A DNA stretch of 9,435 nt from Actinomycetota bacterium (GCA_005789325.1 SXYE01000041.1:1-9435), one strand, 5' to 3'. Positions 1 to 6,429 are shown, counted from the stretch's first letter. The notes: generated by a model not told the origin, from the sequence alone. Translations and numbers: made by a program.

Positions 1-816
1 ATTCACGCCAAATGATTTCATTTCTTGAGCATACTTGGCCATTTCTTCTGGGGTGCCATCATAAATAAATTCATCCCCCTGCAGTTTTGGTAAACCTGCA
101 TTTGATTGAGTCATGATAAATGTGCCAGGTTGTCTTGCTGAAGTTAATTCTTGAGCAATGATTTTCATTTCATCTGTACCACGTCCACAATTAGCACCAA
201 TGAGTCTTACCCCTAATGCTGAAATTGCTTTAACAGCCATTTCAGGTTTAACACCCATCATGGTTCTTAAATTTGTGTCAAATGAAAAAGTAACAGCAAT
301 TGGTAAACCAGGTGCTACTTCTTGAGCAGCTTTTACTGCAGCTTCAACTTCACTTAAATCACTCATGGTTTCAATCAAAATTCCATCAACACCACCTGCT
401 ACTAAACCTTTGATTTGTTCAGCAAATATTTCTTTTGCCCCATCAATTGTTAATGTGCCCATTGGTTCCATTAATTCACCACTTGGACCAATATCACCCA
501 TTACAAAACAATTTGGATATTTGCTTGCAACTTTTTTAGCTAACTCAGCAGCTGCTTTGTTTAATTCAAATACTCGTTCTTCTAATTGGTGCATTTGTAA
601 TCTTGGTTTAGTTCCACCAAAAGTATTAGTAGTTAAAAGATTGGCACCATTTTTGGCATATTGATCAAGAATCTCAGCTACTTTGTCTGGTTGTTCCACA
701 TTCCATAATTCAGGTGCGCCACCATCTGTTAACCCTGATTCTTGCAACATGGTGCCCATGGCACCATCACCTATTAAAGTTTGACCTTGATCTAATAGTT
801 CATAAATATTTGACAC
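1..816 (-). CDS. Homocysteine S-methyltransferase family protein (MetH/BHMT-type module), partial at its C-terminus
   Basis: The first 272 codons are present; the 3' end lies beyond the left edge. I translated it by hand from a GTG at 814-816, which has a GGAG Shine-Dalgarno six bases upstream. The N-terminus contains IGDGAMGTML, typical of the homocysteine-binding TIM barrel of MetH and betaine-homocysteine methyltransferase. It is followed by TTNTFGG (about residues 65-71), GDIGPSGELMEP, GVDGILIETMSDLSE, VTFSFDTN and GANCGRG (about residues 214-220). The Cys in GANCG corresponds to the first zinc ligand of the family; the paired-Cys ligand motif would lie outside the window. The family transfers a methyl group to homocysteine to make methionine; the methyl donor (betaine, or methyl-cobalamin on a partner) cannot be decided here. 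It is the last visible gene of an operon with the genes ending at 1141 and 1573, 22 nt after the former. Whether it is a short single-domain protein or the front of a full MetH is unknown. Confidence 0.88.
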   Translation of the reverse strand, partial: MSNIYELLDQGQTLIGDGAMGTMLQESGLTDGGAPELWNVEQPDKVAEILDQYAKNGANLLTTNTFGGTKPRLQMHQLEERVFELNKAAAELAKKVASKYPNCFVMGDIGPSGELMEPMGTLTIDGAKEIFAEQIKGLVAGGVDGILIETMSDLSEVEAAVKAAQEVAPGLPIAVTFSFDTNLRTMMGVKPEMAVKAISALGVRLIGANCGRGTDEMKIIAQELTSARQPGTFIMTQSNAGLPKLQGDEFIYDGTPEEMAKYAQEMKSFGVN

Positions 817-838
817 GTTTTTCTCCAAGTGATGACAA

Positions 839-1141
839 TTAGTTTTGTTTTGGTCCTAATTCATCAAGCACTGCAGCGAGGCGAGCCTCGGAGAAATCAT
901 TCTCTATTCCAGCAACAACTTGTTCTACTATTGTAGCCGGATCTCCATCCATGGAAATCCATTCAGATCGTGTCCAGCCGTTCATGTATGAATCAGCATC
1001 GGCTTCGCCCATTCTCATGGCTGCTTCATCGATTGCTTCTTGAAATCTCATTGGTAATTGTGCTTTAACAGTTTTTTCACCTTCACGGGCTACCACCATG
1101 GAAGGTATTACACGCCAACTTGTTATTTGATATTCGCTCAT
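839..1141 (-). CDS. Small protein resembling the Pfam 'virulence factor' family (PF13769), function unknown
   Basis: A 100-residue soluble protein with no signal peptide or membrane segment. The opening pattern (YQITSWRVIPSMVVAREG), the central LPMRFQEAIDEAAMRMG and the acidic C-terminal ARLAAVLDELG match my memory of the PF13769 'virulence factor' family. That name is historical and says little about function. I recall members of this family lying beside cobalamin- or folate-dependent methyltransferase genes in proteobacteria, which fits its position here between a TipAS gene and a homocysteine methyltransferase. The TAA of the upstream gene (1142-1144) directly precedes this ATG with no gap, so translational coupling is likely; the only SD-like sequence is a weak GGAT inside the upstream gene. 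By hand count, 961-1020 has 30 of 60 G+C, clearly above the neighbouring methyltransferase gene (20 of 60 in 541-600). The family call rests on remembered sequence patterns and was not searched. Confidence 0.72.
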   Translation of the reverse strand: MSEYQITSWRVIPSMVVAREGEKTVKAQLPMRFQEAIDEAAMRMGEADADSYMNGWTRSEWISMDGDPATIVEQVVAGIENDFSEARLAAVLDELGPKQN

Positions 1142-1573
1142 TTAAACATTATCCATTGAGTTGGCAATGATCGCATCATGAATAAATTGAGCTAGTCCTT
1201 GGGCATGTTTCTCGTAGTTTTCTTTGAATCTTTCGTCCATCAAATACATCTGAGCAAGATTTGCATGAATTTCGTAGGTGCAGTCATAAAACCATTTAGT
1301 TATGTGTTGACGATGAGCTTCTGCTGCTTCTTTCGCGTCAGAACTTTCTGGTGAGGTTTGCTTTTCCATCAAATTCTTAAATGTTTGAACAATGAAATCT
1401 GACTCCAGATTCATTTGGGCAAAGTCCTCTTTTGTGTAATTAGCAGTCTTTTTTGCTGATTGTTTATAAGCATCGGTATTTCCCCAACGAGATTTAACTT
1501 CCTCATTGTGAACATCTGGATCAAAGGACCCAAAGATTTCTTGTTTTTCGTAAGCAGTGAGTTTTGTTGACAT
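1142..1573 (-). CDS. Standalone TipAS-domain protein (antibiotic/ligand-recognition fold)
   Basis: A 143-residue protein from the ATG at 1571-1573. An in-frame TTG at 1588 would add five residues but would place the start inside the -10 region, so I prefer the ATG. Family signatures are RWGNTDAYKQSAKKTANYTKED (a run read in two parts, about residues 29-50), EAHRQHITKWFY (about 85-96) and the C-terminal MDERF...HAQGLAQFIHDAI. These are typical of the TipAS domain, the all-alpha, haem-less globin-like domain at the C-terminus of Streptomyces TipA that traps thiopeptides. No MerR DNA-binding domain is present, so it cannot be a TipA-type activator by itself. Known standalone TipAS-type proteins, such as the albicidin-binding AlbA, sequester drugs. 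It is the first gene of an operon with a PF13769-like protein and a homocysteine methyltransferase, an unexpected setting for a drug-binding protein. An XRE regulator gene ends 64 nt upstream. The natural ligand is unknown. Confidence 0.85.
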   Translation of the reverse strand: MSTKLTAYEKQEIFGSFDPDVHNEEVKSRWGNTDAYKQSAKKTANYTKEDFAQMNLESDFIVQTFKNLMEKQTSPESSDAKEAAEAHRQHITKWFYDCTYEIHANLAQMYLMDERFKENYEKHAQGLAQFIHDAIIANSMDNV

Positions 1574-1579
1574 GTTCAA

Positions 1580-1609
1580 AGTATACAAACAACCAATGAG
1601 TAGGGTTAA
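1580..1609 (-). promoter_or_regulatory. Predicted leaderless promoter of the TipAS operon
   Basis: Read on the minus strand, TATACT (1580-1585) is a good -10 hexamer. An 18-nt spacer precedes it, and TTAACC (1604-1609) is a weak -35, matching TTGACA at four of six positions. The -10 ends exactly six bases before the ATG at 1571-1573, so transcription should begin at or next to the start codon. There is no Shine-Dalgarno, which agrees with leaderless translation, a common mode in actinobacteria. It lies in the 64-nt gap after the XRE gene, so the operon could be transcribed separately from that gene. Confidence 0.55.
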
Positions 1610-1637
1610 AGCATGAACTTTCGAACCAGAAGATTAG

Positions 1638-1940
1638 TCACACTGCTTGTGTTATTTGGTCTTGTAATAGCGGCTTTAATTCAAGCTCTCTAGGAACTAA
1701 CCCGTGGGCCATGGGTAAAAACAACTCATAAACTTCCTTTTTCAAAGCATCAGCAATTGCCCACAAAATATCAACTGAAGGTGAAAGTCGACCATTTTCA
1801 ATACGAGAAATAGATTTGCGATCAATCTCGGCAATCTGTGCTAATTTTTCTTGACTTAGGCCAGCTTTTTTTCTTAACGCTTTTACTGACAATCCAAAAT
1901 CAAGGCGTCGCTGTTTGATCTCGGAGTCAAGTAAGGTCAC
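1638..1940 (-). CDS. XRE-family (Cro/CI-type) helix-turn-helix transcriptional regulator
   Basis: A 100-residue protein starting at a GTG (1938-1940). Residues about 17-72 form one HTH_3 domain: VKALRKKAGLSQEKLAQIAEIDRKSISRIENG shows the classic 'LSQ..LA......IS.IE.G' spacing, followed by PSVDILWAIADALK. The C-terminal 25 or so residues (MAHGLVPRELELKPLL) match no ligand-binding domain I recognise, so the regulator may sense nothing by itself or may respond to a partner. No Shine-Dalgarno is visible before the GTG. A TAGTCT hexamer at 1948-1953 ends seven bases upstream, which suggests a leaderless start. It precedes the TipAS operon in the same direction and is the obvious candidate to regulate it and itself, but that is inferred from position only. 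The stop is TGA at 1638-1640. Confidence 0.88.
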   Translation of the reverse strand: MTLLDSEIKQRRLDFGLSVKALRKKAGLSQEKLAQIAEIDRKSISRIENGRLSPSVDILWAIADALKKEVYELFLPMAHGLVPRELELKPLLQDQITQAV

Positions 1941-1949
1941 TTGGCGAAG

Positions 1950-1979
1950 ACTATCCCTAAAGTGAAGTTAAACTATCCC
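1950..1979 (-). repeat. Direct repeat GGGATAGT x2, 22-bp period, upstream of the XRE gene (possible operator)
   Basis: On the minus strand the octamer GGGATAGT occurs at 1972-1979 and again at 1950-1957, with centres 22 bp apart, close to two helical turns. The downstream copy overlaps the putative -10 (1948-1953) and the upstream copy lies where a -35 would be expected. A small inverted repeat, AGTT-A-AACT (1966-1974 on the plus strand), lies between them. This arrangement suits repression by a dimeric HTH protein such as the one encoded immediately downstream. Chance recurrence of an 8-mer cannot be excluded. Confidence 0.4.
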
Positions 1980-2009
1980 ATTTATGGTACAAAGCTGAAG
2001 AAAAAATAA

Positions 2010-3131
2010 CTAGAGATTTCCCACAATCCAGTCAATGCAATTAGTTAATGCTTGCACATCACTTAATTCAACTGAAGGAAAAACACCAATTCTAATTTGG
2101 TTTTTACCAAATTTTCTATATGAATCTGTATCAACAATTCCATTAGCTCTTAAAATATTTGAAATTTGTATCGCATCAATTGATTCAATAAAATCAATAA
2201 CTGCTACCACATTAGAACGCAATTCTGGTCTTTCAACAAAAGGTTTAGTGAACTCTCGATCTATTGCCCAATTATAAAGATGATCAGATGATTGCTTTGA
2301 TTTATTACTTGACCAAGCTAAACCACCTTGTTGGTTAAACCAAGAAACCTGATTTTCAAACATATGAATAGTTGCCAAAGCTGGGGTGTTATAAGTCTGT
2401 TGTAATCGAGAATTTTCAAGAGCAATACTTAAATCCAAGAATGGGGGAATCCATCTTCCAGAAGTTTTAATCTCAGCAATTCTTTCAATGGCCTGAGGAC
2501 TCATTAGTGCGGTAAAGAATCCACCATCGGAACCAAAAGATTTTTGGGGAGCAAAATAGTAAACATCAAATTCTTTAGGATCAACCATTGCTCCACCAGC
2601 AGCTGAGGTGGCATCAATTAAATGCAAACCCTTATTTGATGGTCTCTTGACTTCTTTCATCACACCAGTACTTGTTTCATTATGAGCACTGGCATAAACA
2701 TCAAATTCATCACTTGGTTTGTAATCAGGGGCATCACCTGGTTCTGATTTGATGATGTCAATATTTTTCAAAAAAGGAGCAGCTTTTGCAGCTACTGCAA
2801 ACTTATTTGAGAACTCACCAAATGATAAAAATTGAGCATTGTCTTTCATCAAACTAAATATGGCTGCATCCCAAAAAGCAGTAGTGCCTCCATTTCCAAT
2901 CACTACTTCATAACCCTCGGGTAAATTAAATAATTGGCTTAAACCTTCTCTTAAAGATTTAACAACATCGCGCACAGTTTTTTGTCTATGAGAAGTTCCT
3001 AAATAACCAGGATTAGAAGCAACTAAAGCTGCTAATTGAGTTGCTCTGATTTTGGAAGGACCTGAACCAAATCTTAAATCTTTTGGCTTTAACTCTGGAG
3101 GAATTACTAAATTGGGAACTGACTTTTCCAT
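2010..3131 (-). CDS. serC: Phosphoserine aminotransferase (actinobacterial type)
   Basis: A complete 373-residue PLP enzyme that converts 3-phosphohydroxypyruvate and glutamate to O-phosphoserine and 2-oxoglutarate in serine synthesis; SerC also serves the DXP-dependent PLP route in organisms that have it. The N-terminal LRFGSGPSKIRATQL and GTSHRQK are diagnostic. The cofactor pocket is visible as GNGGTTAFWDAA (79-90), HNETSTG (150-156), the PLP-ring Asp in LIDATSAAGG (D173) and the Schiff-base Lys in APQKSFGSDGG (K197). The length and these motifs match the actinobacterial SerC subfamily, which differs from E. coli SerC. The ATG at 3129-3131 follows the citrate synthase stop by 4 nt, so the two genes are co-transcribed and probably translationally coupled; I see no independent promoter or SD in the gap. 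The stop is TAG at 2010-2012, and no strong terminator hairpin follows before the XRE gene. Confidence 0.95.
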   Translation of the reverse strand: MEKSVPNLVIPPELKPKDLRFGSGPSKIRATQLAALVASNPGYLGTSHRQKTVRDVVKSLREGLSQLFNLPEGYEVVIGNGGTTAFWDAAIFSLMKDNAQFLSFGEFSNKFAVAAKAAPFLKNIDIIKSEPGDAPDYKPSDEFDVYASAHNETSTGVMKEVKRPSNKGLHLIDATSAAGGAMVDPKEFDVYYFAPQKSFGSDGGFFTALMSPQAIERIAEIKTSGRWIPPFLDLSIALENSRLQQTYNTPALATIHMFENQVSWFNQQGGLAWSSNKSKQSSDHLYNWAIDREFTKPFVERPELRSNVVAVIDFIESIDAIQISNILRANGIVDTDSYRKFGKNQIRIGVFPSVELSDVQALTNCIDWIVGNL

Positions 3132-3135
3132 AAGG

Positions 3136-4242
3136 CTAGTAAGAAGGAGTTATTTTATCTGAAAAACCTGCCACAGTTTCAGCACCTCTTGGGCCTTTAC
3201 CAATGTAATTGGCTGAAGGTCTAACAAGTTTGCCAGTATTTTTTTGTTCCAAGATGTGTGCTGACCAACCAGCTAAACGAGCACAGGTAAACATCGAAGT
3301 AAACATGTTTGCTGGAACTTGGGCATAATCCAAAACAATGGCAGCCCAGAATTCAACGTTAGTTTCTAATACGCGCTCAGGATGTCTTTCATGTAATTCT
3401 TTCAACGCAGCTTTTTCTAAAGCTTCTGCTATTTCATAGCGAGGAGCACCTAATTCTTTAGCAGTTCTTCTTAACACCTTGGCTCTTGGATCTTGTGCTC
3501 GATAAACTCGGTGACCAAATCCCATTAATCTTTCTTTTGAATCAAGTAATTTCTTTATGTAAGTAGTTGGATCTATTCCTTTTTCAATATCTTCAATCAT
3601 GTGCAACACACGACTTGGTGCTCCACCATGCAAAGGACCACTCATTGCACCAATTGCGCCAGAAATTGCTGCTGCAACATCTGCCCCGGTTGAAGCAATT
3701 ACGCGTGCTGTGAATGTTGAAGCATTCATGCCATGTTCTGCTGCGGAAACAAAATAAGCATCAACTGCCTTGATGTGCTTTGGATCTGGTTCACCGCGCC
3801 ATCTCTTCATAAATCTTTCAACGGCGGTTTTTGAATTTGTGATGTGTTCTTCACTAACAGGAGTTTGATCTCCACGAGCAGATTGTGCAACATACATTAA
3901 AGTTGCAGCTGTTGTTTTTGCTAAATCTTCTCTAATTTGAACATGATCAATATCTAACATCGGTTTTAATTTCCAACGAGCAGCAAGTTGAGCCACAGCA
4001 CTTTGTACATCTACTCGGGTATCACCAGTTCTAAAAGGAATTTGATGCACATCTGGAATTGGTAATCCTGGAGAAAAATTGTCATCAACTAATAGTCCCC
4101 ACACAGGACCAAATGAAACACGACCAACTAAATCTTCAATGTCTACTCCGCGATAACGAAGTGCGCCACCTTCACGATCTGGTTCAGCAATTGTTGTTTC
4201 AAACGCAACAATTCCTTCTAGACCGGGAACAAAATCTGGCAT
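3136..4242 (-). CDS. Citrate synthase 2 (type I, actinobacterial CitA-like)
   Basis: A complete 368-residue type I citrate synthase, which condenses acetyl-CoA and oxaloacetate to citrate at entry to the TCA cycle. The N-terminal GLEGIVAFETTIAEPDREGGALRYRG (in two parts) is the usual substrate-domain opening. Catalytic and binding motifs are AAEHGMNAST (H170), SGPLHGGAPSRV (H205) and GFGHRVYRAQDPRA (H244). In the stretch that normally reads NVD, this protein has NVEFWAA (E297), so the usual catalytic Asp is replaced by Glu. I remember the same NVEFWAA sequence in other actinobacterial citrate synthase 2 proteins, so it is probably a subfamily trait and not damage. The ATG at 4240-4242 has a clear AGAAGG Shine-Dalgarno (4249-4254) six bases upstream. 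serC follows after 4 nt and pdxH is divergent, an arrangement I recall from other actinobacteria. A role in the methylcitrate cycle is possible but unsupported here. Confidence 0.93.
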   Translation of the reverse strand: MPDFVPGLEGIVAFETTIAEPDREGGALRYRGVDIEDLVGRVSFGPVWGLLVDDNFSPGLPIPDVHQIPFRTGDTRVDVQSAVAQLAARWKLKPMLDIDHVQIREDLAKTTAATLMYVAQSARGDQTPVSEEHITNSKTAVERFMKRWRGEPDPKHIKAVDAYFVSAAEHGMNASTFTARVIASTGADVAAAISGAIGAMSGPLHGGAPSRVLHMIEDIEKGIDPTTYIKKLLDSKERLMGFGHRVYRAQDPRAKVLRRTAKELGAPRYEIAEALEKAALKELHERHPERVLETNVEFWAAIVLDYAQVPANMFTSMFTCARLAGWSAHILEQKNTGKLVRPSANYIGKGPRGAETVAGFSDKITPSY

Positions 4243-4269
4243 TTCATACCTTCTTTTTGAGGAGTCGCT

Positions 4270-4323
4270 ATGGCTCTATCTTTGCCTAAACGTTTGGACA
4301 TGGTGGAATCGGGTTATGACTGA
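4270..4323 (+). CDS. Possible 17-codon leader peptide overlapping the pdxH start
   Basis: A short reading frame encodes MALSLPKRLDMVESGYD and ends in TGA at 4321-4323. Its ATG (4270-4272) has a strong Shine-Dalgarno, GAGGAG (4259-4264), with a five-base spacer, better than the weaker GGTGGA (4303-4307 region) serving pdxH. It is in a different frame from pdxH, and its end overlaps the pdxH start as ATGACTGA, so ribosomes finishing it would stop eight bases into pdxH and could re-initiate. The peptide resembles nothing I know, and it could be a chance ORF. The only space for its own promoter is inside the divergent citrate synthase gene, which weakens the case somewhat. Confidence 0.4.
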   Translation: MALSLPKRLDMVESGYD

Positions 4324-4963
4324 TTCCTCGAAGTGGTTTGAATCCTTAAGAGTTTCCTATGAACAAGGTGAACTAAATGAAAGTGACATAACCCACAACC
4401 CATTTGAGCAGTTCAATCTCTGGCTACAAGATGCAATCAACAACGATGTCCCTGAACCAAATGCAATGGTGCTCTCCACAGTTAACAAACAAGGACAACC
4501 TTCAGCTCGTAACGTTTTATTAAAGTCTGCTGATGAAAACGGATTCATATTTTTTAGCAACAAAACTTCTGATAAAGCTACAGATCTAAAACATAATCCT
4601 CACTGCTCATTGTTATTTTCTTGGTTACCACAACATCGCCAAGTTATCGTTAAAGGTAAAGCTGAAGAAATTAGCATGCAAGATTCAAATTCTTATTTTC
4701 AAACCAGACCTTATGGTTCAAGAATTAGTGCTTGGGTAAGTGATCAATCTAAAGTAATAAAAAACAGAGAAGAATTAGAAGTAAAAGTAAAAGAATTTAT
4801 GGACAAATATCCAGAAAATGTTCCCATGCCAAGTCATTGGGGAGGATATTTAGTTAAACCAGAAAGTATTGAATTTTGGCAAGGAAGACCTTCTAGATTG
4901 CATGATCGAATCAGATTTACTAAAAAAGCAAACAACTGGACTATCGAGAGAATTTCTCCTTAA
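4316..4963 (+). CDS. pdxH: Pyridoxamine 5'-phosphate oxidase
   Basis: A complete 215-residue FMN enzyme that oxidises pyridoxamine or pyridoxine 5'-phosphate to PLP with O2. It aligns along its whole length with E. coli PdxH by eye. Shared stretches are the N-terminal LRVSYEQGELNESDI, PNAMVLSTVNKQGQPSARNVLLK (two parts, residues 48-70; the FMN-binding RxVLLK is R65-K70), SNKTSDKATDLKHNP, FSWLPQHRQVIVKGKAE, RPYGSRISAWVSDQS (131-145), MPSHWGGYLVKPESIEFWQG (171-190) and the C-terminal R-LHDR-I and WTIERISP. Residues R193 and H196 of the RLHDR region belong to the conserved substrate and FMN site. The ATG at 4316 has a GGTGGA eight bases upstream. It is divergent from citrate synthase and serC, and its product PLP is SerC's cofactor. 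Its last 23 bp overlap the 3' end of the convergent photolyase gene. Confidence 0.96.
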   Translation: MTDSSKWFESLRVSYEQGELNESDITHNPFEQFNLWLQDAINNDVPEPNAMVLSTVNKQGQPSARNVLLKSADENGFIFFSNKTSDKATDLKHNPHCSLLFSWLPQHRQVIVKGKAEEISMQDSNSYFQTRPYGSRISAWVSDQSKVIKNREELEVKVKEFMDKYPENVPMPSHWGGYLVKPESIEFWQGRPSRLHDRIRFTKKANNWTIERISP

Positions 4964-6332
4964 TAACTTTTTCTCCCTTACTTGCTTTATATCTTCTTAA
5001 AGTTTCTTCTCTTTCTGCTGCATGATCAACCATTCTTGGTGGGTAATCATTGAGGTAACCATCTGGTTGATCCCAAGGAGTGTGAATTGATAAACCTGGT
5101 AAATGTTTTAATTCAGGAATCCATTTACGAGCATATTCACCATTTGGATCAAACTTTTCTGCTTGCATCATCGGATTAAAAATTCTGTAATAAGGAGAAG
5201 CATCTGTGCCACAACCTGCAGTCCATTGCCAACCATGAGAGTTACTTGCAATATCGCCATCAAGTAAATGTTTCATAAACCATTGAGCACCATGAATCCA
5301 GTGAATGTGTAAATCTTTTACCAAAAACGAAGCAACAATCATTCTTACTCGGTTATGCATCCAACCTGATTGTTTGAGTTGTCGCATACCTGCATCAACA
5401 ATAGGAAAACCAGTTTTTCCTTCTTGCCATTTTTTGAGTCTTTCTTCAAAATCTGGTTCCTGATCCCAGCCCATTAATTCCCATTTTTGGTCTAAAGATT
5501 TTGTTTCACTCTCAGGAGCAGTGGCTAAGACTTCAGCATAAAACTCTCGCCAGCATATTTCTTTTCGAAAAGTGTCATGATCTTTTGTTTCATCTAATTC
5601 AATCAAAATAGTGCGGGGATGAATTTCACCAAATCGAAGCGGAATACTTAACTTGGAAGTCCCATTCAAATCAGGCCTGTTTCGATTTACGTCATAACCA
5701 TGAATGGCAGTTTTTAAGAATTTATCAAACATTTGTAAAGCATTTTCTTCACCAGCTTTTGGTATTTCTATTTCAGGATTCACTTTTGGTAAAGCTTCAC
5801 TTGGTAAAGGCATTAACCAAGGAGGTGTTTTTTTAAACTTTTCTGCTGGCTTTCTCCACCCATGTTTCAGCCAAGATCTATAAAAGGGTGTGAAAACTCG
5901 ATAAGGAGTTTGATCATCTTTTGTCACCCTAAATGGGGCAACAGCATAGGGAGAGCCAGTTCTGATAAGCGAAACATTTATTTTCGCTAGTTCTTTTTCA
6001 ACTTCAAAATCTCTTTTACGACCATATGGTTCAAAATCTTCTGAGATGTGAACAGTTTTTGCTTTACTTGCTTGAACAACTTCAATTAAAACTTTCTTTG
6101 GATCTCCATATCTAATAAGAAGATTTTCGTTAAGTGATTTATTTAAAGATTCAAGTGATGCATTTTGGTAAGCCTGAAGAGGAGTTCCTGCATCATCAAA
6201 TACTTTTGGATCGATATTAAACAATGCCACAACTTGTCCATCACCATCATGAAAAGCAGATTCGATCGCAGCATTTAATGCAGGATGATCATGAAGTCGA
6301 AGATCTCGACGAAACCACATCACACTAGGCAT
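4941..6332 (-). CDS. phrB: Class I deoxyribodipyrimidine (CPD) photolyase
   Basis: A complete 463-residue photolyase that uses FADH- and blue/near-UV light to split cyclobutane pyrimidine dimers. The N-terminal MWFRRDLRLHDHPAL opens the Rossmann-like antenna domain (about 1-130). The FAD-binding helical domain (about 200-463) contains KLSIPLRFGEIHPR, CWREFYAEVLA (260-270), KTGFPIVDAGMRQLKQSGWMHNR (in two parts, 306-328), RMIVASFLVKDL, and SNSHGWQWTAGCGTD followed by ASPYYRIFNP (363-387). The Asn of IASN (N364) aligns with the E. coli Asn near the flavin that marks CPD photolyases, and W368/W370 and W345 are candidates for the electron-transfer tryptophans. The antenna cofactor (MTHF or a deazaflavin) cannot be told by eye. 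The ATG at 6330-6332 has no SD but sits six bases after a -10-like TAATCT. The gene overlaps the 3' end of pdxH tail to tail. A sunlit surface-water lifestyle would fit. Confidence 0.94.
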   Translation of the reverse strand: MPSVMWFRRDLRLHDHPALNAAIESAFHDGDGQVVALFNIDPKVFDDAGTPLQAYQNASLESLNKSLNENLLIRYGDPKKVLIEVVQASKAKTVHISEDFEPYGRKRDFEVEKELAKINVSLIRTGSPYAVAPFRVTKDDQTPYRVFTPFYRSWLKHGWRKPAEKFKKTPPWLMPLPSEALPKVNPEIEIPKAGEENALQMFDKFLKTAIHGYDVNRNRPDLNGTSKLSIPLRFGEIHPRTILIELDETKDHDTFRKEICWREFYAEVLATAPESETKSLDQKWELMGWDQEPDFEERLKKWQEGKTGFPIVDAGMRQLKQSGWMHNRVRMIVASFLVKDLHIHWIHGAQWFMKHLLDGDIASNSHGWQWTAGCGTDASPYYRIFNPMMQAEKFDPNGEYARKWIPELKHLPGLSIHTPWDQPDGYLNDYPPRMVDHAAEREETLRRYKASKGEKVIKEKFSR

Positions 6333-6338
6333 GGCTAT

Positions 6339-6367
6339 AGATTAGGAGTTGAACCAATTTCACACAA
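6339..6367 (-). promoter_or_regulatory. Predicted leaderless promoter of the photolyase gene
   Basis: On the minus strand, TTGTGT (6362-6367) and TAATCT (6339-6344) are separated by 17 nt, and the -10 ends six bases before the ATG at 6330-6332. Only the TTG of the -35 and the T, A and final T of the -10 match consensus, so the match is modest. The spacing, the missing Shine-Dalgarno and the same layout ahead of the TipAS gene support a leaderless transcript. Confidence 0.45.
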
Positions 6368-6417
6368 ACTCGCCACATAAGTGAATGAGACTCTGGTCAC
6401 TCCAATCACAGTTATGA

Positions 6418-6429
6418 CTATATATATAG
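6418..6429. repeat. Perfect 12-bp palindrome CTATATATATAG between divergent genes
   Basis: This symmetric AT tract lies in the 134-nt gap between the divergent photolyase and NlpC/P60 genes, about 38 bp upstream of the latter's ATG. TATATA is a workable -10 element on either strand, so it may be the core promoter of the NlpC/P60 gene with a leader of about 33 nt. No convincing -35 accompanies it. The rest of the gap holds nothing else I can identify. Confidence 0.3.

Noticed and set aside
365..664. Plus-strand open frame of 99 codons
   Set aside because: It lies wholly opposite the homocysteine methyltransferase, whose motifs are clear; no SD or recognisable product.
1574..1588. TTG start at 1588 for the TipAS gene
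   Set aside because: It would put the start inside the -10 hexamer and add residues outside the family's N-terminus; the ATG at 1573 fits better.
2035..2277. Plus-strand open frame opposite serC
   Set aside because: Antisense shadow of a well-supported gene; the predicted peptide resembles nothing known.
4059..4289. Plus-strand open frame opposite the citrate synthase start
   Set aside because: Antisense shadow with low-complexity Gln/Leu content; it also runs across the divergent control region.
4357..4563. Minus-strand open frame inside pdxH
   Set aside because: Shadow of pdxH, which matches its family end to end.
4944..4975. Terminator after pdxH (GAGA...TCTC stem then a T5 run)
   Set aside because: A four-pair stem separated from the T run by about ten bases is not a credible intrinsic terminator.
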